Positions 1-5,176 of a stretch of DNA of 5,176 nt are shown piece by piece. The notes below the pieces were generated by a model. The model was not told the origin of the DNA and searched no databases. It was given only the letters and a program-made list of their open reading frames with translations. Position 1 is the stretch's first letter; every line of letters starts with the position of its first letter. Made by a program: the position numbers and the translations under genes. This stretch comes from JAJTFW01 sp964584995 (GTDB taxonomy: Bacteria; Bacteroidota; Bacteroidia; AKYH767-A; OLB10), in NCBI GenBank assembly GCA_964584995.1, contig CAZPCA010000169.1, positions 1 through 5,176 of the forward strand, in the 5' to 3' direction.

Positions 1-603
1 GGCGTCGGTTTTGTTTTGCTTCCATGTTGTATAATCCTTCGACTGCGCTTTGCGCCCGGCAGGCACCTCGCGCAAGGGTTCAACAGGTTTCCAACCGGCA
101 TACATCTCTGCGGGCAATTGAGTATACAGCGCAGTCCCCTTCGTTTTCCATGCAATCATTTCTTCGGTGACGTCCTTGATGATTTTTGCAGGATTGCCCA
201 CTACGATTTTCCTCTCCGGAATAACCATGCCTTCCGGCACAAAACACAAGGCACCGATGATGCAATTATCTCCGACTACCACACGGTCCATCACCACCGC
301 GTTCATGCCCACCAGCACGTTGCGTCCGATATCGGCACCGTGTACGATGGCACCGTGGCCGATATGTGCGCCCTGCTGCAGGGTGACTGTAACTCCCGGA
401 AACATGTGAACTGTACAATTTTCCTGCACATTGCAGCCGTCTTCAATCACAATCTGACCCCAGTCACCGCGAATGGCGGCCCCTGGACCGATGTACACAT
501 TGCGGCCGATGATGACATTGCCGGTGACAGTGGCGTTGGGGTGTATGAATGAAGATGCATGCACCACCGGAATAAAACCATCGAATTCAAATATGTTGGC
601 CAC
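1..603 (-). CDS. PaaY/CaiE-like hexapeptide-repeat protein, gamma-carbonic-anhydrase family (3' end cut by window)
   Basis: The reading frame is open for 201 codons from a GTG at 603-601 to the window edge. Family members are about 196-200 residues, so only a few codons are probably missing. The protein is a left-handed beta-helix trimer type: hexapeptide repeats fill roughly residues 15-140 (for example VIIGRNVYIGPGAAI, DIGRNVLVGMNAVVM), followed by a C-terminal helix with the AWK and EPLRE motifs typical of PaaY and CaiE. The gamma-carbonic-anhydrase metal ligands are visible as His66, His83 and His88, with Arg45, Asp47, Asn58 and Gln60 also matching conserved family positions. Known relatives include E. 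coli PaaY, a thioesterase for a phenylacetate-pathway by-product, and CaiE; the substrate here cannot be told. GTG is chosen because in-frame TGA and TAA lie four and five codons upstream and no other start fits the conserved FEFDGFIPVVH beginning. It starts 12 bases after the carboxyltransferase stop, so one transcript is likely. No Shine-Dalgarno is seen. Confidence 0.88.
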   Translation of the reverse strand, partial: MANIFEFDGFIPVVHASSFIHPNATVTGNVIIGRNVYIGPGAAIRGDWGQIVIEDGCNVQENCTVHMFPGVTVTLQQGAHIGHGAIVHGADIGRNVLVGMNAVVMDRVVVGDNCIIGALCFVPEGMVIPERKIVVGNPAKIIKDVTEEMIAWKTKGTALYTQLPAEMYAGWKPVEPLREVPAGRKAQSKDYTTWKQNKTDA

Positions 604-615
604 GTTGAATGCTTA

Positions 616-2250
616 TCAGGTTTGAATGATTCCTACATTGAAAGGTTTTTCCACCGGCGCGTGATTGGCCGCCTGAATGCCCATAGAGATCCATGTACGT
701 GTATCCAGCGGATCGATGATCGCATCTACCCATAGACGGGAAGCTGCGTAATAGGGTGACATCTGTTCGTTGTAACGGTCCGTAATGGTTTTCAGCAAGG
801 CGGCCTCGTCTTCGGGACTCACCTCCTTGCCTTTCGCTTTCATCGCCGATGTCTGGATCTGCAACAATGTTTTGGCCGCCTGTGCGCCTCCCATCACCGC
901 GATTTGTGCACTGGGCCAGGCAGCGATCAGACGGGGATCGTAGGCCTTGCCACACATCGCATAATTTCCAGCTCCGAAGGAGTTACCGGTGATGATGGTG
1001 AATTTAGGCACCACCGAGTTGGCCACTGCGCTCACGAGCTTGGCTCCATCCTTGATGATGCCTCCATGTTCGGAGCGCGAACCCACCATGAACCCTGTCA
1101 CATCCTGCAAAAAAACGAGCGGTATTTTCCGTTGGTTGCAATTCATGATGAAGCGGGCAGCCTTATCGGCACTGTCGCTGAAGATGACACCCCCGAACTG
1201 CATCTCCCCTTTCTTGCTCTTCACCACTTTGCGCTGGTTGGCAACGATTCCCACTGCCCATCCATCGATTCGGGCATAACCGCAGAGTATCGTTTGTCCG
1301 TATTTCTCCTTGTACTCATCGAATTCACTGTTATCGACAAGCCGTGAGATGATCTCGTGCATGTCGAACTGCTTGTCGCGTGCATCGGGAAGAATTCCAT
1401 AAATCTCCCCGACATTCAGTTTGGGCGCCTTCGGTTCAATACGGTCGAAGCCGGCATCCGGCAGTCGGCCCACCTTGCCCATCACCCGGCGTATGTAATC
1501 CAGGCAACTTTTATCATCCGGGAATTTATTGTCGGTGACACCTGAAATCTCACTTTGCGTAGTAGCGCCACCGAGGGTCTCATTGTCGATGTCCTCTCCA
1601 ATCGCCGATTTCACCAGATAGGAACCTGCCAGGAAAACTGATCCCGTCTTGTCGACAATCATTGCTTCATCACTCATGATCGGCAGGTATGCACCGCCGG
1701 CCACACACGATCCCATGATGGCGGCAATCTGGATGATACCCATGCTGCTCATCACGGCGTTATTGCGGAAAATACGTCCGAAATGTTCTTTGTCGGGAAA
1801 TATCTCGTCCTGCATCGGAAGGAAAACGCCGGCACTGTCCACGAGATAGATGATGGGCAATCTGTTTTCGATAGAAATTTCCTGTGCACGCAGGTTCTTC
1901 TTGGCGGTCATTGGGAACCAGGCGCCGGCCTTCACCGTGGCATCATTGGCCACGACGATGCACTGGCGTCCTGCTATGTATCCTATCACCACCACCACAC
2001 CTGCTGAAGGGCATCCGCCCTGCTCGGCATACATACCATCTGCGGCCAAGGCACCGATTTCAATCTGTGGACTGTCTTTGTCCAGCAAATAGGCTACCCT
2101 CTCGCGGGCCAGGAGTTTTCCTTTTTCCTTTTGCTTCTCTGCACTCTTGCTCCCACCTCCCTCGTAAACCTTACGAAGCCGTTGCTGCAGGAAACTCAGC
2201 TGCATCTTGTTGAAATCTTCGTTTTTATTGAATTCTATATCCTGTGGCAT
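616..2250 (-). CDS. Acyl-CoA carboxylase carboxyltransferase (beta) subunit, methylcrotonyl-CoA/propionyl-CoA type
   Basis: This 544-residue protein moves a carboxyl group from carboxybiotin to an acyl-CoA in the cytoplasm, as part of a biotin-dependent carboxylase. It has two crotonase-fold halves. The first carries the oxyanion-hole segment GSCVAGGAY (about residues 180-188) after IYLVDSAGVFLP (134-145) and HFGRIFRN. The second carries FLQDVTGFMVG (380-390), GGIIKDGAKLV and GNSFGAGNYAM (422-432). The FPDKEHFGRIF segment and the GGxxKDGAK and SFGAGNYxMCG signatures point to the methylcrotonyl-CoA carboxylase beta branch (leucine degradation), but Bacteroidota versions are often named only acyl-CoA or propionyl-CoA carboxylase, so the substrate is left open. 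Length is normal for this branch. No biotin carboxylase or biotin-carrier subunit lies in the window, so the partner must be elsewhere or beyond the left edge. The ATG at 2250 follows a TAnnTTTG promoter element by about 33 bases and has no Shine-Dalgarno. Confidence 0.94.
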   Translation of the reverse strand: MPQDIEFNKNEDFNKMQLSFLQQRLRKVYEGGGSKSAEKQKEKGKLLARERVAYLLDKDSPQIEIGALAADGMYAEQGGCPSAGVVVVIGYIAGRQCIVVANDATVKAGAWFPMTAKKNLRAQEISIENRLPIIYLVDSAGVFLPMQDEIFPDKEHFGRIFRNNAVMSSMGIIQIAAIMGSCVAGGAYLPIMSDEAMIVDKTGSVFLAGSYLVKSAIGEDIDNETLGGATTQSEISGVTDNKFPDDKSCLDYIRRVMGKVGRLPDAGFDRIEPKAPKLNVGEIYGILPDARDKQFDMHEIISRLVDNSEFDEYKEKYGQTILCGYARIDGWAVGIVANQRKVVKSKKGEMQFGGVIFSDSADKAARFIMNCNQRKIPLVFLQDVTGFMVGSRSEHGGIIKDGAKLVSAVANSVVPKFTIITGNSFGAGNYAMCGKAYDPRLIAAWPSAQIAVMGGAQAAKTLLQIQTSAMKAKGKEVSPEDEAALLKTITDRYNEQMSPYYAASRLWVDAIIDPLDTRTWISMGIQAANHAPVEKPFNVGIIQT

Positions 2251-2283
2251 ATGCGTGTGTAAAGGCCGTTACTTTTAGCTGCG

Positions 2284-2291
2284 CAAAGATA
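2284..2291 (-). promoter_or_regulatory. Bacteroidota-type -7 promoter element for the carboxyltransferase gene
   Basis: The minus strand reads TATCTTTG here, an exact match to the Bacteroidota sigma-ABfr -7 consensus TAnnTTTG. It lies 33 bases upstream of the carboxyltransferase ATG, in the 109-base gap after the alkyltransferase-like gene. Transcription would begin a few bases downstream, giving a leader of roughly 25-30 bases. No convincing TTG-type -33 element is seen at the usual spacing, so the call rests on the -7 box and its position. Confidence 0.65.
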
Positions 2292-2359
2292 GGACGCAAA
2301 GGCGAATCACTCTTATCTCCTGTGCGGAATATCAAAAAAGTTTTAGCCCGACCGAGCGT

Positions 2360-2713
2360 TCAGCCAAGGTGCTGTGCGGGATCCCAGAACAAGTCACGGA
2401 AACGCAAAACCCGGTCGTTTTCCACTTCTACGCCCTCCTTTTCCAACAGGGCCTGCATGGCATGGATATCGCCGAAATGATGTTTACCGGTCAGTACGCC
2501 GTTGCGGTTGACCACTCGTTGAGCCGGAACCCTGGGCTTGACCGTATGGCAGGCGTTCATGGCCCAGCCCACCATGCGCGAGGAGCCGGCCGCCCCCAGG
2601 TAACGGGCAATCGCACCATAGGTAGTTACACGGCCACGGGGAATCATGCGCACGACGGCCCAAACATCTTCGAAAAATGAAAAATCGGTTTGGGAGGAAG
2701 CGGACGAGGGCAT
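2360..2713 (-). CDS. Alkyltransferase-like (ATL) protein, MGMT family, without the acceptor cysteine
   Basis: This small protein (117 residues) consists of the DNA-binding domain of O6-alkylguanine-DNA methyltransferases. Visible family features are FFEDVWAVV (residues 13-21), IPRGRVTTYGAIARYLG with Tyr32 (24-40), SSRMVGWAMN with the Arg46 'finger' that replaces the flipped base (44-53), and VVNRNGVLTGKHHF (67-80). The active-site PCHRV motif reads PAQRV (63-67): both the alkyl-accepting Cys and the following His are replaced, so the protein cannot take up the alkyl group in the normal way. Known ATL proteins (E. coli Atl with Trp, Thermus TTHA1564 with Ala) bind O6-alkylguanine and pass the lesion to nucleotide excision repair; that role here is an inference. 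The frame is open upstream to an ATG at 2797, but the family similarity begins near residue 11 of the shorter form and a promoter element lies at 2732-2739, inside the longer version, so the ATG at 2713 is preferred. No Shine-Dalgarno is seen. Confidence 0.9.
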   Translation of the reverse strand: MPSSASSQTDFSFFEDVWAVVRMIPRGRVTTYGAIARYLGAAGSSRMVGWAMNACHTVKPRVPAQRVVNRNGVLTGKHHFGDIHAMQALLEKEGVEVENDRVLRFRDLFWDPAQHLG

Positions 2714-2731
2714 AGGTATAGAATGGGAATT

Positions 2732-2739
2732 CAAAGTTA
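2732..2739 (-). promoter_or_regulatory. Bacteroidota-type -7 promoter element for the ATL gene
   Basis: The minus strand reads TAACTTTG, matching TAnnTTTG, 18 bases before the ATG at 2713. Transcription would start only a few bases later, giving a very short leader. It rules against the longer reading frame from 2797, whose first codons would lie upstream of the transcript. A -33 element is not clear. It faces away from the thrS promoter, with 63 bases between the two -7 boxes. Confidence 0.55.
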
Positions 2740-2802
2740 CATCAACGAACGTAGGGTGTAAGATATGCAGCCTGATTTCTACGGTGATACCCTTCATTGG
2801 AT

Positions 2803-2810
2803 TATCTTTG
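2803..2810 (+). promoter_or_regulatory. Bacteroidota-type -7 promoter element for thrS-infC
   Basis: The plus strand reads TATCTTTG, an exact TAnnTTTG match, 20 bases before the thrS ATG at 2831. A weak TTTC at 2776-2779 lies 23 bases upstream and could stand in for the TTTG -33 box. The leader would be only about 15 bases, too short for a T-box or an attenuator. It also argues for the 2831 start rather than the in-frame ATG at 2765, which lies upstream of this promoter. Confidence 0.65.
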
Positions 2811-2830
2811 CCGACGCTGAAACTACCGCG

Positions 2831-4767
2831 ATGAATATAAAAATCACCCTGCCAGACAACAGTGTACGCGAGTATCCCAAAGGAAGTACTGCCCTGGATA
2901 TCGCCAAATCCATTTCGGAAGGACTCGCCCGGAATGTGCTTGCCGCTAAGGTCAACGGAGAAGTGCGCGATTTAAACCGTCCCATCGAAGAGGATGTACA
3001 ATTGACCTTGTTGACCTGGAACGATGCGGACGGAAAGAGTACCATGTGGCACTCCTCTGCTCACCTGATGGCGGAAGCCCTCGAATTTCATTATCCCGGC
3101 ATCAAATTCTGGGTGGGCCCACCCGTACAAAACGGATTCTACTACGATGTGGATTTCGGTGGCCAGACCTTTTCTGCCGACGACCTGAAGAAAATCGAAG
3201 ACAAAATGGCCGAGCTCGCCAAGCAAGGCAATGCCTTTGTCCGCAAAGAGATGAGCAAGGCGGATGCCGTCGCTTATTTCAGCGAGAAGCAGGACCAGTA
3301 TAAGCTCGACCTGCTGAGCAATCTGGAAGATGGCAGCATTACCTTCTACACCCAGGGGAATTTCACCGACCTCTGTCGCGGCCCCCATATCCCCCATACC
3401 GGCTATATCAAGGCCATCAAATTGACCAATGTAGCGGGCGCCTACTGGAAGAACGACGCCAGCAATCCGATGCTTACCCGCATCTACGGCATCACCTTTC
3501 CGAAAAAATCGGAGCTGGATGAATACCTGACCATGCTGGAAGAAGCGAAGAAGCGCGACCATCGCAAAATCGGGAAGGAAATGGAAATTTTCACCTTCGA
3601 TGACGATGTTGGTCCGGGCCTGCCACTTTGGCTCCCCAACGGAGGCGTACTGATCGAGGAACTTGAGCGGCTGGCTAAAAAAACAGAAGCCGTAGCGGGA
3701 TACAAGCGCGTACGCACGCCCCACCTTGCCAAGGAGAACATGTACCTTACCTCCGGTCACCTGCCGTACTATGCAGACAGCATGTATCCGGCCATGGAAT
3801 TTGACGGGGAGAAATACTACCTCAAGGCCATGAACTGCCCGCACCACCATAAAATCTTCAAGGAGCTGAATCCCAGCTACCGCGATTTACCCATACGGCT
3901 GGCGGAATACGGCACTTGTTACCGCTACGAGCAAAGCGGCGAATTGTTCGGCCTCATGCGGGTGCGCTCCCTCCAGATGAACGATGCGCACATCTACTGC
4001 ACCAAGGAGCAGTTCGCCCAGGAGTTCAATGCCGTTAACGACATGTACCTCAAGTACTTCAAGATTTCGGTATCGAGAAGTATGTCATGCGCTTTTCCAC
4101 TCACGAACCCAGTAAACTGGGGCAGAAATACGTTGACAATCCGGTGCTCTGGAAAGAAACCGAGGACATGGTACGCCAGGTACTCATCGATTCCAAGATC
4201 CCATACATCGAAGTGCCCGACGAAGGAGCCTTCTATGGTCCCAAGATAGATGTGCAGGTATGGAGTGCCATTGGCAGGGAGTTCACCCTGGCGACCAACC
4301 AGGTCGACTTTGCGGTGCCCGCCCGTTTCGGACTGACCTATCGCAATGCGAAAAATGAAATGGAAACGCCGATTTGTATCCACCGGGCGCCCCTGGGCAC
4401 CCATGAGCGGTTCATCGGCTTCCTGATCGAACATTTCGCCGGCAACTTCCCTCTGTGGCTGGCGCCTGAACAAGTAGCGGTATTGCCCATTTCCGATAAA
4501 TACAACGACTACGCTAAAAAAGTTTTACAAGTCCTGATAAATTCCGATATTCGCGGCTTCGTTGACGACCGTGACGAAAAAATCGGCAAGAAAATTCGCG
4601 ATGCCGAGGTGAAAAAGCTCCCTTTCATGCTCATTGTGGGTGAAAAAGAAGAGCAGGATTTCAGTGTAGCCGTTCGTCGTCACGGACAAGGAGACCAGGG
4701 AACCATGCGGGTACAGGCCTTTGCCGACAAAGTATGCGGCGAAATCAAGGACATGCTATCCGTTTAG
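2831..4767 (+). CDS. thrS: Threonyl-tRNA synthetase (ThrRS), interrupted by a one-base frameshift at 4065-4067
   Basis: ThrRS joins threonine to tRNA-Thr, and its N-terminal domain removes wrongly attached serine. Two overlapping frames together give the whole protein: the first runs from 2831 and drifts into a wrong-frame tail ending at 4249; the second resumes the true sequence from about 4066 to the TAG at 4765. Adding one T in the T run at 4065-4067 joins them as KIFGIEKYVMRFSTHEPSK and gives 645 residues, a normal length. Domains in order are TGS (about 1-62); the editing domain with His74, His78, Cys182 and His186; the class II catalytic core with motif 1 near 263-281, motif 2 including Arg365, and motif 3 GTHERF with Arg527; zinc ligands Cys336, His387 and His518; and the anticodon-binding domain from about 544. 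All key residues are intact on both sides of the break. The start at 2831 fits the family beginning MNIKITLPD and the promoter at 2803. infC follows after 36 bases in the usual thrS-infC order. No Shine-Dalgarno is seen. Confidence 0.95.
4065..4067 (+). other. Frameshift point in thrS: T run one base short
   Basis: The gene reads AAG ATT TCG GTA TCG here in the upstream frame. Family members have K-I-F-G-I-E-K at this place, which is obtained exactly if TTT is made TTTT (AAG ATT TTC GGT ATC GAG AAG). The deletion can be placed at any T of the run. A -1 slip after ATT would give the same protein, but there is no X XXY YYZ slippery heptamer, so programmed frameshifting is not supported. A sequencing or assembly error, or a recent mutation, is the simpler reading. 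Confidence 0.9.
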
Positions 4768-4792
4768 ATATCAGTAAGTTTAACTAATAAAA

Positions 4793-4798
4793 AGGAGG
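4793..4798 (+). promoter_or_regulatory. Strong Shine-Dalgarno (AGGAGG) for infC
   Basis: A perfect AGGAGG sits 5 bases before the ATA start of infC, in the 36-base gap after the thrS stop. It decides the start: no ATG, GTG or TTG in the infC frame occurs between the thrS stop and this point, and the encoded family sequence begins right after it. It is unusual because the other four genes in the window have no such site, as is general in Bacteroidota, where the anti-Shine-Dalgarno of 16S rRNA is held away from the mRNA. Confidence 0.85.
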
Positions 4799-4803
4799 AT
4801 CAC

Positions 4804-5176
4804 ATAGCAACTTTTCCCTACAAACCCGGCCAAGGCAGAGGTCGTGGGCCGATCAAGAAAGAAGCGGAACACCGCATCAACGATAAAATCAGGGCTACCC
4901 AGGTACGTCTTGTTGGTGCCGGCGGTGAACCCAAGGTAGTTTCCATTCAGGAAGCGATGAAGATGGCGGAAGACGCCGGACTCGATTTGGTGGAAATCGC
5001 AGCGCAAGCTGACCCGCCGGTCTGTAAAATCGTTGATTACCAAAAATTTCTTTACGAGAGAAAGAAAAAGGAAAAGGAGACCAAAGCCAAATCCACCAAA
5101 CAGGTTCTCAAAGAGATCCGGTTCGGTCCCAATACGGATGAGCATGATTTCAACTTCAAGGTGAAGCATGCCACCA
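4804..5176 (+). CDS. infC: Translation initiation factor IF-3, ATA start codon (3' end cut by window)
   Basis: IF-3 binds the 30S subunit, keeps it apart from 50S and rejects initiation at wrong codons. The window holds the first 124 residues of a protein usually about 180-200 long. The N-terminal domain covers about residues 20-83 (EHRIND, QVRLVG, MAEDAGLDLVEI, ADPPVCKI), with the IF-3 signature KIVDYQKF at 75-82. A lysine-rich linker (about 84-99) follows, then the start of the C-terminal domain (KEIRFGPNTDEHDFNFKVKHA). The start is placed at ATA (4804-4806), 5 bases after AGGAGG, giving a beginning of (M)ATFPYKPGQ; the stretch before EHRIND is short and basic as in relatives. The first in-frame ATG is residue 52 (4957), which would lose half the N-terminal domain. 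The frame upstream has only ATA codons as candidates back to the thrS stop. In E. coli infC starts at AUU, and IF-3 represses its own synthesis by rejecting it; ATA would allow the same control here (inference). It is probably transcribed with thrS. Confidence 0.93.
   Translation, partial: MATFPYKPGQGRGRGPIKKEAEHRINDKIRATQVRLVGAGGEPKVVSIQEAMKMAEDAGLDLVEIAAQADPPVCKIVDYQKFLYERKKKEKETKAKSTKQVLKEIRFGPNTDEHDFNFKVKHAT

Noticed and set aside
16..552. A 178-codon plus-strand reading frame opposite the PaaY-like gene
   Set aside because: It is the antisense shadow of the hexapeptide-repeat gene; its sequence is rich in His and Cys with no family likeness, while the minus strand gives a clear conserved protein.
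2334..2357. Possible intrinsic terminator after the ATL gene (short GC stem followed by AAAAC and six Ts on the minus strand)
   Set aside because: The stem has only four pairs, one a G-U, with a four-base loop, and is separated from the T run by five bases; too weak to call.
2755..2792. Inverted repeat GGGT...ACCC between the divergent promoters, as a possible shared operator
   Set aside because: Only four bases match across a wide gap; expected by chance.
2811..2830. T-box or attenuator leader for thrS
   Set aside because: The predicted leader is only about 15-20 bases, with no room for such a structure.
2972..3850. A 292-codon minus-strand reading frame inside thrS
   Set aside because: It lies antisense to conserved ThrRS coding sequence and resembles no known family; long antisense frames are expected in GC-balanced genes.
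4061..4072. Programmed -1 frameshifting in thrS
   Set aside because: No canonical slippery heptamer or obvious downstream stimulator is seen, and the family is not known for frameshifting; a missing T in a homopolymer explains the break more simply.
4780..5169. A 129-codon minus-strand reading frame over infC
   Set aside because: It is antisense to clear IF-3 sequence, including the family signature, and looks like a frame shadow.
1..5176. A new defence, mobile or otherwise undescribed system
   Set aside because: Every gene belongs to a recognised housekeeping, metabolic or repair family, and no repeats, integrase, transposase or unknown gene cluster is visible.

Overview
The window looks like an ordinary chromosomal segment from a member of the Bacteroidota, probably a Chitinophagaceae-like relative. 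The reasons are the TAnnTTTG-type promoter elements in front of three of the five genes, the lack of Shine-Dalgarno sequences in front of four of the five, and protein sequences that read like Bacteroidota versions of ThrRS, IF-3 and acyl-CoA carboxyltransferase. The lineage is an inference from remembered family sequences, not from a search.

Layout. On the minus strand, reading from about 2713 down to 1, there are three genes: a small alkyltransferase-like DNA-repair protein (2360-2713), an acyl-CoA carboxylase carboxyltransferase (beta) subunit of the methylcrotonyl-CoA type (616-2250), and, 12 bases after its stop, a PaaY/CaiE-like hexapeptide-repeat protein of the gamma-carbonic-anhydrase fold, which starts at GTG (603) and runs off the left edge. 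On the plus strand, diverging from a 117-base intergenic region, are thrS (2831-4767) and infC (4804 to the right edge). This is the start of the classic thrS-infC translation operon, usually followed by rpmI and rplT.

The genes fall into two unrelated blocks. The plus-strand block serves translation: charging of tRNA-Thr and initiation factor 3. The minus-strand block joins acyl-CoA metabolism (carboxyltransferase plus a PaaY-like protein, probably co-transcribed) to a repair gene that probably has its own promoter.

Notable points. (1) thrS is broken by a single-base deletion in a T run at 4065-4067; adding one T restores a 645-residue ThrRS with all catalytic, zinc and editing residues, so a sequencing error is at least as likely as a real mutation. 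(2) infC has no ATG, GTG or TTG at its proper start; it appears to begin at ATA behind a perfect AGGAGG, in a genome whose other genes here show no Shine-Dalgarno. This fits IF-3 autoregulation through start-codon discrimination. (3) The alkyltransferase-like protein carries PAQRV where methyltransferases have PCHRV. I see no mobile element, CRISPR array, RNA gene or undescribed multi-gene system. No gene-free stretch exceeds 300 bases.
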